Shown here in pieces: positions 18,350-29,098 of a stretch of DNA of 64,000 nucleotides. Position 1 is the stretch's first letter, and each line of letters begins with the position of its first letter. The notes under the pieces are model-generated. The model did not search any database and was not told where the DNA came from. It worked only from the letters and a program-made list of their open reading frames with translations. Location: contig JAGMUV010000059.1 in NCBI GenBank assembly GCA_020744425.1, forward strand, positions 29,159 to 93,158. Direction: 5' to 3'. This DNA is from Dactylonectria macrodidyma. Its lineage: Eukaryota > Ascomycota > Sordariomycetes > Hypocreales > Nectriaceae. Position numbers and translations under genes: made by a program.

Positions 18350-19706
18350 CAAGGGTCGGAACCACTACATCCACTCCACTTTTGGGCCAAGTAGAGTGGA
18401 TGGACCATTTTTAGGCAATTACAAAGTGGATGTAGCACACTTTCGACCGGAGTGGAATGGATGTACACACGTGGATTTATAGTGTATCTTTGAGGCTCTT
18501 CACAACCTCGTCGGTGCCTATTCAGCCTCACTTTCAGAGGTTGACACTAACTCTTCAGCCTGTTGCTGCTGTGATGAATCGTCAACCTCTCTGGCGCTGT
18601 CCTCGCCCTCCAATTGCCATTTTGACTCAGCAAGCGCCAGCTCGTCGTCGCTTAGAGTGCCACAACCGGCATCCAGCTTACTTTCAAGGTGTGACTTAAG
18701 CAATGGATCCAAGGTCCTTGATAAGGCTAGCTCGATACCACGAGCGTAAAACCTGGCATATGGCGATAATCTCAGCCTCTAGGCCCGTACGCAACCCAGA
18801 GATCATCTTGCCAGCCGCTGAAAATAACCTCACACTCGGCTGACATCGGCTGGATCGTCAGGAAGTCCAAGGCCATCCCGGATAACCGAGGATATCTGCT
18901 TTGTTAGCATACGCTGAAAGTGTTGCTTATTAAAGCGTGAGATGAAGCTATTCGCGATATTTTGTTCCGTAGGCTTGTTGACGTCCAGTTTCAAACCGAA
19001 AACCGAGGCAATAGTCGGCTGGTTCGATTTCAGTGCGCCTTCGGATTTCAGCTGTGTGGTGCTCTTTTTCTCTCCCTCTGGTGCTGGTGTTTTGTGCTCA
19101 CGCCATAGATGATTTGCCGCGTTCTGGAGACCTGAAGAGGTAAAACTCGCGATAATGGGACGATTTCCGAGGATACAGTCCTTGCAAGCCCATTTGCGTA
19201 AGCCATGACGTTGAATATCATAGCCAAAGTCCCACAGCCAAGAGCTAGTATCACGAGCGCGTTCTGACCAATTCCAGCCTCTGAAATGGCGAAAAAGACG
19301 GTCTTCGAGCTGCTGCTGTTGGCCTGGTTGGCCTGGCTGGTTGGCTGACATCAATTTTTTTTTTGGCAAAAACAAAGCAGGAAATCTGTAGAAAACGCAC
19401 TCAATAGGGGTAGTTTCTCGTCAATATTATTAGATTAGCTGTAGGGGTGATCGACCTCGGCTAACTTGGGTCCAGGTACCTCGATTTAATGGGCAGTCAT
19501 ATACAAAAATAAGTACTATGAACCATACAGGGTCAGGGAATATCCCACTGTACCTAAATCCACCTAAATCCACTCCATTACATCCACTTTCGTGTCCAAG
19601 TGTAGTGGATTATTACGTAATCTGAGCGCCGACAAGTGGATGTAATAGAGATGGGCCACTTATATGTGGTCCACGTGGATTTACAGTGTAGTGGGTTCGA
19701 GCCTTG
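18350..19706 (-). mobile_element. internally deleted hAT element (copy 1)
   Basis: Both ends match the full-length hAT at 48016-51041. Termini start CAAGGGTCGGAACCACTACA at one end and CAAGGCTCGAACCCACTACA at the other. About 1.65 kb of the interior is missing: the N-terminal transposase frame joins the C-terminal part at about 18905. The junction lies at a CTA shared by both sides (copy 2 positions about 48825 and 50470). The copy is non-autonomous but keeps both termini, so it could be moved by copy 2. One side abuts the BED-hAT fragment, the other a pogo transposase. No 8-bp target-site duplication is visible. Confidence 0.85.
18830..19351 (-). pseudogene. deleted hAT transposase (N-terminal BED part)
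   Basis: From the ATG at 19351 (MSANQPGQPGQQQQ) the frame carries the BED finger (WACKDCI, then AANHLWREHK) and about 155 residues shared with copy 2. It then crosses the deletion junction near 18905 and ends out of frame. The remaining C-terminal codons (MDPLLKSHLESKLDAG) are still readable at 18518-18712. It cannot encode a catalytic domain. Confidence 0.85.
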
Positions 19707-21061
19707 ATCTCATGCATTATTGCCTTCGTTCCCTTAGAAAATGACTTTAGAGCCTCAAGAATAGATGCCGGTGAGCTGCTCTGATGCCTTCTGATTCGTC
19801 TTTCGAGGTATTCGGACTGAGAGCTGGCCTCCAGCACCGTCTTTGGGGTCTTCGAGACCCAAGGGTCAGGGAGGCCGACTTCCTCCTCAACCGGTGTTGG
19901 AGTCCGTAGCTGCACATCAAGCTTTGAAATGACATTTTCTGGGTCCAAAGGAATAAGTCCGGCCCCTCGGAAACCTCCCTCAATATTCCTCTTTGTCATG
20001 GCGGCTTCATGGGCGGCGTAAAAGGCTGGGAAGAACTCAGTCTTTGAAACGTGGGTTATGGAGCATCTGATCAGTTGCTCAATTGCTCGACCGTAGGCTT
20101 TTTTAAGCGGCCCAAAGCACCCGACATCAAGAGGCTGAAGTAGATGAGACGAATGAGGCGGCATACAAAGCGTAATGATGTGGTTCTCTTCGCAATATTT
20201 CTCAAAGTCGACCGAGTGGTGACTTTCGTGCCCGTCGAGGATCAGAAGACGATAGCGACCGGTCGATCGGGCCTTTGTGTGCCGATCAAAGTGCTTGAGC
20301 CACTCAAGACCTGTCTCATTGTCGGTCCAGCCATTTTGAGTCGTCGCGATAGCCCAATCGCCCGGGAGGTTGCTTTCTCGGTACCAGCTGGCGAGGTGAT
20401 ATTGGCCCGCAACCACGATAAACGGCCGGATCGCCCAGCCTTCCGCATTGATCGCTTGAATGACTGTAACCCATTCCCGGTTTCCAGGCTGGACCGATTT
20501 CGGGTTTCCACGCCTTTCTGCGCCTGTGACAACCATTCCGCTTGCAATGATGCCCATCATAAAGCCAGTCTCGTCAAAGTTATAGATATCAGCGAGGTTG
20601 ACACCATATTTCGCAATTGTGTTCTCCACGAGCCTGAACCAATCGCGAATAATAGTCGGATCTTCGCATTTGGCTCTCTGATAGTCGTATTTACGGAAAA
20701 AACGCGTCTTGAGCTTTGGGTGTCGCCTGACGAAGTTGGAAGCCCAGCGCTTGCCGACGGGTGACACTTCGCGGTCTGCAAGCAGTCGGTTGGCCATTTC
20801 TTCAACACCACGCAGTCGCGGAGGAAGTCCTCGCGAATCCAGGTCTAGAATGAACTGAACAATGATTTGCTCCTCTAGATCAGATAGTCGACGCGATGGC
20901 GGGATATAATCGCGCCGAGATTGAATACCATTCTGGCGGCGACGTAGCCTATGCTCATTGACCTCATATATACTTGCAGCGCGTCGGACACTTAGTTTTG
21001 GGTTATTTTGAAGGGCTTGAAGGGCAAGAAGGGTTTTGGCCTCAATATTTGATTGTGACAT
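19707..21061 (-). pseudogene. pogo/Tigger-type DDE transposase, C-terminally cut
   Basis: From the ATG at 21061 about 450 codons are transposase. Residues 10-60 are a Psq-type HTH (LSVRRAASIYEVNEHRLRRR) and residues 60-130 a CENP-B-type HTH. The DDE_1 domain shows the three catalytic acids in NFDETGF, LILDGHESHH and LQPLDVGCFG. The frame is intact up to the hAT junction and then reads into the hAT terminus to a stop at 19613. The catalytic domain is complete, so activity on other copies cannot be excluded. Confidence 0.85.
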
Positions 21062-21148
21062 GCTTGGTGGTTGAGATTTGATTAATAGAGTGAAAAGTTA
21101 GATGTAAAAGGGAAAAGTGCGACGCACACTTGGATGCGAACGCACACT
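19707..21148 (-). mobile_element. Fot/pogo-type element, 3' end removed
   Basis: The 5' end is placed at 21148. On the minus strand it begins AGTGTGCGTTCGC after a TA dinucleotide, and the AGTGTGCGTCGC motif is repeated just inside. The 3' terminal repeat is missing because the deleted hAT begins exactly within the last transposase codons (19706/19707). Confidence 0.65.
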
Positions 21149-21260
21149 TATCATGTACGTTAGTCAAAAAGAGGTCTTTACTTTTAGTCAAGTCAAATCA
21201 CCTTGTCCTTACGGAGTACTGTAGTAAAAAAAAAGAGATCTGTGCTTTTAGTCAAAGACA

Positions 21261-22460
21261 CTATCCACATATCGCACGGTCCCGGTATGCGGCTTGATCC
21301 TCCCCACGAACATTCCTCGGGAGGGTGCTTAGGTGCATATTTCCCTGGAGCCAGAGGAGGCTGTGGAGGTGGAGCGCACCCCTCTCATTCGTCTCTACCG
21401 CCCCGTAGTACTGGCTGACGTGGCCAAACACCGAGTCCTCCCCGACCCTCACGTAGTGTTCGAAGAAGATGGAGACCTCCCGGTGGAATAAGATGGCCGA
21501 ACTGAGGGGGTCCGATATCGCGAGTCGGGCCCTCTTGTATGCCTGATCAAGGCTTCTTAGAAAATCCTCAGCTTCACCCATCTCGCAGATGCGGTATGCC
21601 GCCAGCTTGAGCTTTATCGGGTTCGTGATATCGTTCGGGCTGAGAGTGAACCAGATGGCGGGAATCCCGTACCGAACTATGAATGTTGAGACCGTATGAC
21701 TAAGATGGTCCGATCTGCTGGTGGCTGGGATGTGGATACATGTAAGGAGCTGTGCTCCTCTCAGACATATGTAACTTAGGTTTTTTAATATCACCGACAA
21801 CCTATTCGTTTCATCAATGAAGGACTTGATCTTCCGCCGCATGGCCAAGCGGCTCTCCCTCGACATCGGCTGACGGTAGCCGCACAGCGACAGGCTCCTC
21901 AGCAGCCGATTGACGGCTGGATCTGTAGTCTTCCCGAAAGCTTCCAGTTCGACCCTCGCCTTTTCAAGCCTCGCTGCGGTCAAGTCTTGGACGGTGCGCT
22001 CCACATCTGAGAAATCACTCTTCCGCACGCTTGCCATGCTCACGCGGCGGTTCCTGGACAGCACCCCCATGTTGAAAACGAGAAAGGGGAAGACGGGATG
22101 CGCTGCAAAGCGACCACCGTGGCGCTGGAGTACCAATTTCGCCCAAGCTTCCAGGGTCATGTTCCGGGACGACACCAACCGTTGCACAGCGAATTCTGCC
22201 TCGACAGTGCGAGGAGCCTCCCCTCTCGCGTCCATGGCGCATTCTTCGGCCTGCCGGGGACCGCCCTTGCCCTGTGGGAACAAGCTAGGGAATGATTTTG
22301 CCAAAAACCACGTATCAAAGGGACCTGCAAAGTCTTGACCGCGGGAAATAGCAATGTAAGGCTCGGCCGCGCGCCCGTGCCGCACCTTGGCTGTCGCACG
22401 ACACGATTGTTTGGATGACTGAACAACGATCGGGAAGAAGATCCCCTGTGAATCGGGCAA
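21261..22460 (-). pseudogene. Helitron Rep-domain (Helitron_like_N) fragment
   Basis: About 400 open codons without an ATG at the start. Motifs include DTWFLAKSFPSLFPQGKGG, LVLQRHGGRFAAHPVFPFLV, YGIPAIWFTLSPNDITNP and the HUH replication motif ALHLHSLLWL. The downstream Tyr motif and helicase are missing. Between KSFI and FIVRYG there is an extra ~46 residues (138 bp) that the relative at 51522-53825 lacks; it is bounded by TTCAT direct repeats. The pogo element adjoins downstream. By family knowledge the intact protein carries out rolling-circle transposition. Confidence 0.85.
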
Positions 22461-22479
22461 CGAAAGACTCTTGATTTTC

Positions 22480-22640
22480 TATCTAAAGGAGCGACGAAGG
22501 TCGGTCTCTTATACCTATGTTCAATCTGCCGATATCATAGGCAGCAGGCTGCTGCCTGATGCTAGTGGTGGTCGTTCACTCTCATCGTGAACTTGTTCAC
22601 GATGATCGTGATTCTTGCCTCATTTTGTGAGCGAGCGACT
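22480..22640 (-). repeat. two-hairpin module upstream of Helitron Rep
   Basis: On the minus strand: a hairpin (ATCGTGAAC and GTTCACGAT around a 2-nt loop), about 17 nt, CTAG, then a second near-palindrome (GGCAGCAGCCTGCTGCC), then TATAAGAGACCGACC. The same ~155-bp block is at 47637-47797 on the plus strand. Hairpin plus CTAG resembles a Helitron 3' end, and the TC after it could be a 5' start. Confidence 0.65.
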
Positions 22641-22798
22641 TGATATTGACATTGGCTGACCCTGCCCAGGCGCTTCCGCGCGTCTGCTCCCTGGGCAGGA
22701 CCTCGACAAGATAGAAAAGACAAGTCAAAAGACGGCCGGTTCGGAAAAAATATGTCCAGGGAAGAAATATAGTGTACAGATGAAGCCGCAAAAATAGA

Positions 22799-25700
22799 TC
22801 ATGGATATTTATCAAAGCTGGTCTTCTCTGTGCTGGACGTTTCTATCGTGCTTCTGGGGCTGGTGCTGATTCGGCTGAAGACTATTCCGCCCAGGCCCTT
22901 GACCCTGCTACTATCTATGGCGCGGCTGGGTGTGTCGATCATCATCTTCTCAATCGAATCAACCTTGATCTTGCAGAAGAGCTTTGAGAAAAGGTACTGG
23001 TCACCAGCATGGTTGAGAAGAGGTAAGGTGCGGTAGCCTTGCTTGAGGTTGCCGAGCTTGGCAGTGTAGGTGGCCACTGCCGGTCCGTCATCGTAGTTCT
23101 CGCCATCGTTGGAGAGTTTGACAGACCATCGGACAAAGACCAGATCGGGTTGTTTCATCGTGGCTTTGAACTTGAACTGGCCATCAAACATGGGGTTGAA
23201 GCCGTTCTCTCGTACGATACTCGTCTGGAACTTTTGGGGCGAATCAAAATCTCGAGGCAAGGCTGACTCTTTCTTCTCCTGTTTATCACTGGCGTGGAAG
23301 ACCTCGACCTCGACGTACGGGTCCGTCGACTTGTTGGCGGGGAGGTTGGCCGGTGGCATAAGCTGTTGTGCCGAGATGACGTCGATGGTGAATGAAACAA
23401 CACTGCGCTCCTTCTTGCACCCAGCAAGTTCGGGGTTATACGGGAGAACTTGGATCTCCCGGAGCTCCGCAGGTTTGAGCACGTAGCCCGAGAAGTCCCG
23501 GCCACCATCAAACATGGCGCGGTTGATCTGCATACCCAAGTCGAAGGTCTGCCAGTTGAGCGCAGCCATCTGAATTCCGCGGCGCCAGTACAGGAGGGGA
23601 TCAAAGTTGTTGGAGGTGATTCGGGTGCGATCAGGGTAAACTCGCATCATGTAGCGCCGGTTGTGGAGATCGACAGCCATCTTCTGTTCCTTGGCCCGGA
23701 AGTGCTTGGCAAACCTCGACTCCATGAAGGAGAAGATGTGGTTGTACTGCTTCGCCTCGGCAGCGTCAAAGCCAGCAAAATTGACACCAGCACAGTAGAC
23801 GCCAAGATCACCAAGCTCTTTAACAGTCTTGATAGACGTCTTTCGTGAGTTTCGCTCCCCGCCGCTCTCATTGTCGTTGGTGCTGCTGCTCATCATATCT
23901 TGCACCCAGCCCTCAGTAATTGTGTTGACACGAGTCTTGCTGGCCGGTCGACGAGAAGAAGGGCTAGGACTGAGCATGGGGCTCTGAGGAAGCGACTGCG
24001 AGGGCATCAACATGGCGCCATCAGTCACGGGACGAGTAAGTGCTGAGTTGAAGCTGTTGCCTCGTCGGCGGCCCCGGAAATCGCTGGCAGGAGGCTCCCG
24101 CTTGATCTGCGGCTTCTTGACCTTGATGAGAATGCGTTCCATGAGCTCAGAGGGTGAAGGCAGCTTGTCATAGGAGTCTTCTAACGTCTCGGTGACCAGT
24201 CGAGAGCCGAAGGCCTCCTTCATAATGTTGACCATGATGGCTTGCTGATTAGGGTTGCAGTGAACCTCGAGGGAGATCCAGAGAGGGAACCTCGACTTGA
24301 CAAAGGCATACTTGTTGATCGTGGTCATGACCTCACGGAAACTAATCGATGTCGTAAGGGTGCGGCCGTGGTTGACCTCGGGCTGTCCAGAGTTGCCATC
24401 CCAGCAGTCAACCTCGACACAGCGACAGCCTCGAACAAGAACCGAGATGTAGCCCTCAACGCTGGACTGACCGGCGACCTGTCGACCAAGGAGGTAGGTG
24501 TTGTGGGAGCTAGAGATGATGTATTCGTTCATAGGGCGGTCAAGAGTGTAGTTTTGAGGCTCCGGTACAATCGGTGAGTTGGACTCAGATGTCAGATACC
24601 TGACAAAGGCGGCTTCGGACATGATCTGCATGTCATGAGCCGCATCAGAGGTCTCGACTTCATCAGGTCGGTACCGACTGCTGAGGTAGGCAAATTGCTT
24701 CTCCCACATAGAAAGGTTAGAATCAACCTCCTCACCTTGGACATCGCGGAGGAAAGCTAGGAACTCTGGTAAGGTCATACCAGTCTCAGGTTTAGCGGCA
24801 AGGCTGCGAATGATTCGCTGAACATCGTGCCTCTGCTTCATTAGGCGGACGAAACCCTTGAACTCGGTAAAGTTGAGCTTCTCACGTCGTCGAACATCGG
24901 ATAGGCCGAAGTTGGTTTCTATGGTCCACTGGGAGCAATAAATATGAAGGTTCTGGCAAACACGCTTGACTCCGGCCATGTCCAGTTCCTCCTGCTCAGG
25001 ACCACGGGGCTGGTGACCGAACTCCCTGATCATCTCAGTTTGCCAATACTGGGCCATGGCTCCATCGTTGAAGGCCATGAGAGAAGTCATCGATTCCTGC
25101 CGATAAGTCAATGTAGCCTCGAGGAACTCAGTCCAGCGGTTCAAGCCCTCCTCATTATCGGTGACAATGTGCAGAAGCTTGGTCCTCGAGTTGTCTGGGA
25201 CGGTATAGATGATGGTGAACCTGGTATCCGCACACGATTCGGACATTCCAAAGTCAAGGCAGTATTGTTGAATATCAGAACCAGTTCGGATCTCTTTGAT
25301 CTCATCGACGTGCAAGGACTTGTGTGAGCGGGCAGGGTCCCACAAGAGCTTGTTGGATTCGGTCTCATACACAAGCTTAACACGTCTCGTGCGACTTCTC
25401 CTGGACACCTTGAGAACTCTACAACCATTTCGAAGCTCGGCCGGCAACACAGGTCCGGCCTTGGCACTAGCACTTCCATCAATTGAGCCGGCAGCGCTAT
25501 TGTTGCTTGATGAGTGAGTGGCTCCGTCGAGGCCAAAGAGAGAGATGTTGCCATCCGGAACCGGGTCAGCCTCCTCGTCCGTGTCAGCCAGGGCGTTATA
25601 CTCTAGCGGCCGTGGTGGGGCAGTGGCGTTGCTGTCACTCCGACGGCGCAAGATGCTGGGACCGATACTGCCGTTCCGGCTGGCAGGGGCTGCCGAAGAT

Positions 25701-26224
25701 TGTTGTCTCCTGCTGGCAAACCGATGCGCGCGATTAGAGAAGCGGCGGATCAGGTTGCTGTTCTTAGGCGAGGCCTCGGGCAATGCGCTAGGGTTGCTGT
25801 TTGCCAAGCTTTTACCTAGTGAGTCGTTTCTCGTCTTGCGAGATAGTATAGTCTCTGGTAGCGGAAAGTTGGAGGGGCACGGGTCCTCATCCCTGCCGTG
25901 CATGGGTTCAGGCGACAGCTGGACTGAGGAACTCGTAGTCAGAACGACGGTATCGTGCGACATTATGGGCGATCCTTGTTGTGAGTTGGAGGCTGCTGAG
26001 GACGCGCTGATGGCCGACACCGGGACCGTCGAGGGCTGAATGTGTGAGAGGGTCGTTGGAACCCAGCCAGGGTAACAGGTCGGCAACTGTGCCGATAGCG
26101 AGATCATGTCTATACGTAGTTGAGGTGAAGGGGGGGAGGAGGATGTGATATCGTTCGGGGTCTGAGTTGGAAGGAGACGTGACTGTGTGATTGTGGTGGT
26201 GATCGCACTATGTAAGTACACCAT
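22799..26224 (-). CDS. PLC1: phosphoinositide-specific phospholipase C (PLC-delta type)
   Basis: A single-exon protein of 1141 residues; it hydrolyses PIP2 to IP3 and diacylglycerol at the plasma membrane. The N-terminal ~280 residues are Ser/Pro-rich and probably disordered. A PH-like domain lies at about 285-395 (GCRVLKVSRRSRTRRVKLVY), EF-hand-like helices at 400-510, and the catalytic X box at about 560-710. The X box has the paired histidines in SSSHNTYLLG and NHGRTLT and the acidic EVDCWDG. The Y box is at about 825-945 (YCAGVNFAGF, RVYPDRTRITSNNFDP), followed by a C2 domain (VVSFTIDVISAQQLMPP, STDPYVEVEV). All catalytic positions I can check are present. The start at 26224 is the first ATG; a later Met is possible. 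A G16 run lies 68 bp upstream. This is a host gene. Confidence 0.95.
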   Translation of the reverse strand: MVYLHSAITTTITQSRLLPTQTPNDITSSSPPSPQLRIDMISLSAQLPTCYPGWVPTTLSHIQPSTVPVSAISASSAASNSQQGSPIMSHDTVVLTTSSSVQLSPEPMHGRDEDPCPSNFPLPETILSRKTRNDSLGKSLANSNPSALPEASPKNSNLIRRFSNRAHRFASRRQQSSAAPASRNGSIGPSILRRRSDSNATAPPRPLEYNALADTDEEADPVPDGNISLFGLDGATHSSSNNSAAGSIDGSASAKAGPVLPAELRNGCRVLKVSRRSRTRRVKLVYETESNKLLWDPARSHKSLHVDEIKEIRTGSDIQQYCLDFGMSESCADTRFTIIYTVPDNSRTKLLHIVTDNEEGLNRWTEFLEATLTYRQESMTSLMAFNDGAMAQYWQTEMIREFGHQPRGPEQEELDMAGVKRVCQNLHIYCSQWTIETNFGLSDVRRREKLNFTEFKGFVRLMKQRHDVQRIIRSLAAKPETGMTLPEFLAFLRDVQGEEVDSNLSMWEKQFAYLSSRYRPDEVETSDAAHDMQIMSEAAFVRYLTSESNSPIVPEPQNYTLDRPMNEYIISSSHNTYLLGRQVAGQSSVEGYISVLVRGCRCVEVDCWDGNSGQPEVNHGRTLTTSISFREVMTTINKYAFVKSRFPLWISLEVHCNPNQQAIMVNIMKEAFGSRLVTETLEDSYDKLPSPSELMERILIKVKKPQIKREPPASDFRGRRRGNSFNSALTRPVTDGAMLMPSQSLPQSPMLSPSPSSRRPASKTRVNTITEGWVQDMMSSSTNDNESGGERNSRKTSIKTVKELGDLGVYCAGVNFAGFDAAEAKQYNHIFSFMESRFAKHFRAKEQKMAVDLHNRRYMMRVYPDRTRITSNNFDPLLYWRRGIQMAALNWQTFDLGMQINRAMFDGGRDFSGYVLKPAELREIQVLPYNPELAGCKKERSVVSFTIDVISAQQLMPPANLPANKSTDPYVEVEVFHASDKQEKKESALPRDFDSPQKFQTSIVRENGFNPMFDGQFKFKATMKQPDLVFVRWSVKLSNDGENYDDGPAVATYTAKLGNLKQGYRTLPLLNHAGDQYLFSKLFCKIKVDSIEKMMIDTPSRAIDSSRVKGLGGIVFSRISTSPRSTIETSSTEKTSFDKYP

Positions 26225-26291
26225 GGCGCATCTGAAAGTTGCGTCGACATTTACAGGAGATTAGCCAGTAGGATGAGCCATGGTGGAACGC

Positions 26292-26307
26292 GGGGGGGGG
26301 GGGGGGG
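26292..26307. repeat. G16 homopolymer upstream of PLC1
   Basis: Sixteen consecutive G on the plus strand, within the leader/promoter of the minus-strand PLC gene. Two longer G/C runs lie at 28622 and 29465. It could form a G-quadruplex or reflect slippage. Confidence 0.9.
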
Positions 26308-28621
26308 CAGTAATTACAGGGAAAGATACAGTTGCAGAGACTGATCCCTTCGTGGAGTAGCCGTCATCGACCTTCTGGGGCCGACGGCAAACGGAATGCC
26401 GCGGGAGCAGGGCTGGAGCCCGAGCAAGGGTGTGAGCGTAGGCCTGGTGGATGGACGGACGAAGGTATCAACGGAGATGCAGGGACGGCTGCAGCACGAG
26501 ATTGTCAAGTGGGCCGCAGATCCCAGCTGGTCAAACCGCCACCGCAAATTCCCTGTCCTCGTCCATAATCAAATAAAACCAACCGGCTTGATCACTAAGG
26601 CCATCAATCCCGCATGCTGAATACGACGCCGTCGTCGCAGGTAGAAGGTATCAATTCGCCCAGAAGTGCTGGAGATCCTCGCGAGGCCGCTCGTTAGAAT
26701 TGATCAGTACCGCCGGCCGCAATCGCCCGGTACGCTTTATCGTCCGCCTATCACGCTACGACCCGGGCGTCACCGAGTCTAGCACGTGGCAAACGTCAAC
26801 CCGGATCGGGAATCGCACAAACGGCTCGAGTGACCGCAGACGTGTATGGGCCGTGGGTCTAGGACAACCCTCCAGAGATTTTGAAATTACGTTGCACTCT
26901 ATTCCAGACAACGAACGGTCGCCGCCAACCAACTCCTCTGCGTACGAACCTAAAAGGGCCAAGGTTGCAAATCAATCCACTGAATGCACGGTCCATTCCA
27001 CGAGCCTGGTCGGCTAATGGATTATTAATCCATCCATTCCACTCGAAGCATTCATGGACTGGATGGAGTGGATTTAAGGAGCAATTTAAGTGCTCCCCGC
27101 CAAGTTAGGTGTGCGAGCTTAACTCTGGCCGACAGCTACCTTAGAACCAAATCATCGTGAACTCTCTCGGCAACGCAGAAGGGGATCGTGTGAGTCTCTG
27201 ACCTTCAGGACGGAAATGAACTCAATCAATCAATCAATCAATCTCTGCAACGCAGCTTTTACTGGCATTTAACGAAAGCAGTACCGTTAGAACCGTTGAA
27301 ATTTTCTCACTGGCGCTATATAAATCACGATATGTCGAATAAAGTTTGCATGACAAACAACAAAGTGAAGAAAAAACTAGGCGACAATGTAATCACCTTT
27401 CCATTACAGCGTGGGCGTAGACCGGTCACCGTACCGCCTCCGTCCGCTGAGGCGTCGCTCAGAGGCACTCCAAGAAGCTTGCATATCGGATATGAATTGT
27501 CTCGACCTCTTCCTCATTACAGGTAACCAACATGTCCTCAAGGGATTAGAATGATAGGTCATCCGCTTAGCACTACGCACCTGTTGCCGCTTTCTTGGCT
27601 TCCTCGCCTGCTTCTTGGTTATCCTGTGCGATGGCCCTCTTAGCCCCCTTTAAGATATAATTGACTTTCCCTTGCTGTTCCCTTCCCGGCTATCGAGCTG
27701 TTGGAGTGAATGGTCCCCACGTCTATATTTTAGGAAATTAATCATGTAAGGACGGACAGTAAGGGTCCCCTATGAGGCCTGAAGGGGGGACCCAGGCCTT
27801 AAACTCCTATACTTGGGAAAAGTATATTCACAATAGCCAGGATTGATGTTCAAGGAACGAAATATTTCTAAATGCTACCAATTTTAATATCGTTTAACTG
27901 CGACACTGAATCGAATATACCTATACTTGACAGGGATGCACCCGCTTGTTCATTTCACTTTCATCCTTCTAATGCAATAATCATTATGTCAGGCAGGGCG
28001 TCAATGGAATAATTGATAGTGATCATTATCAATCATTTGTCAATAAGTCAATCATTATTAATGAATGATGCGTTAGCCTGGATGTACTTGATACTTCGTC
28101 CCTCGGCATTGCTTCAAGACTAGAGTACGAACACCTCTAGTACGGAAGTTGTGCCTGTTTCACGGACAAAGGGCACATTCTCGCCGTCTATGAGGCTGAT
28201 GTTTAGCCCGTACTTAATAATGTAGTAGTTACTAAAACGAACGATGCTCTGACCCGTATGCTCTTGAAGAACCTCTCCATTGAAAGAGGCATACTTAAAC
28301 CCACCTCACTCCATAATCAAGGTCGCGAGGGAATGTGTAAAGGACAGCTGCAGTTTGAAATGAGGAATGCGATGTAATTAGAAATTAATAGACGCTTCTG
28401 TAATATAAAGTAATTATTCCTTGCTGCTGCTCCGTCTCCTTCTATACGATTCCGTTGCTAGCGTGGTTGCTTAGAGTACGGTCTTCGGCAGTTTTCTCGG
28501 ACTATGCATGATCCTGTCTATAGGTCAGACTGGGAAGACGTAAAGGGAGATGATCGTACTCCTGACACCAAAGCGCAAGCTAGAGACGAGAGCTGAGCAA
28601 CGCGCAGCTCTCGTCCTCTCG
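26308..28621. other. intergenic stretch without a gene
   Basis: No coding region is supported. It holds PLC1 upstream DNA, an ATCA/AATC microsatellite (about 27223-27243) and a GGATTATTAATCC palindrome near 27027. Around 27990-28075 is an AT-rich set of short palindromes built on TGATAATGATCA-like sequence. Around 27040-27080 the wording GGATGGAGTGGATTTAAGG resembles hAT subterminal sequence but no complete end was found. Confidence 0.5.
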
Positions 28622-28647
28622 CCCCCCCCCCCCCCCCCCCCCCCCCC
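28622..28647. repeat. C26 homopolymer
   Basis: Twenty-six consecutive C on the plus strand, 13 bp beyond the stop codon of the minus-strand gene at 28661, so its 3' UTR would carry a G26 run. Confidence 0.9.
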
Positions 28648-28660
28648 ACCTCCGGGGCGC

Positions 28661-29098
28661 TTAGAGCCAGCCCTCATCACGGTCACTAAAGGCTCTAGAC
28701 ACGATTTCCTCAGAGGATCTTTTTGAAAGGTGCCCGGTCTGGTCTTTCTTACCATCCCGGTAAGTCTTGATGGCGGAGTGTATAGTCTGGAAGAGCTGAG
28801 CCGTCTGACGAGTCTGCTCGTCCATCCGTTGACGAAGTTGAGAATACAGATTCTGGAGCATCTCGATTTTTGTTTCTTTCTCGACCATGGAGCGCCGCAG
28901 TGCATCATTCTCCCTGCGCAGCTTGAGAATATCTTGTTCGAGGGACGCGAGGATGTCACCTCCTGGCTGGGCCTGCCGATTCACATGGCCGAGTGGGTTT
29001 CTCTGAGACAGCGGTTGGGATGGGGCGACTACTGTCCGGGGAGACATCCGGTCCCGAGCGGACTGAGGAGGCAAGGGTGGTAGCTTCTTCTCGTACAT
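28661..29098 (-). CDS. small coiled-coil protein, conserved-looking, unknown function
   Basis: A 145-residue frame from the ATG at 29098 (MYEKKLPPLPPQSARDR). A Pro-rich N terminus is followed by a clear coiled coil at about 50-110 (LEQDILKLRRENDALRRSM, IEMLQNLYSQLRQRM) and a polar C terminus. No enzyme motif. The frame is open upstream to 29152 only with non-ATG codons, so the ATG at 29098 is preferred. It stands alone between G/C homopolymers. The function is unknown; it could be a scaffold or a kinetochore or septum component, but nothing in the sequence decides this. Confidence 0.65.
   Translation of the reverse strand: MYEKKLPPLPPQSARDRMSPRTVVAPSQPLSQRNPLGHVNRQAQPGGDILASLEQDILKLRRENDALRRSMVEKETKIEMLQNLYSQLRQRMDEQTRQTAQLFQTIHSAIKTYRDGKKDQTGHLSKRSSEEIVSRAFSDRDEGWL

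Noticed and set aside
22604..22625. Hairpin as a bacterial-type terminator
   Set aside because: Eukaryotic context and no T run; the duplicated block points to a mobile-element feature.
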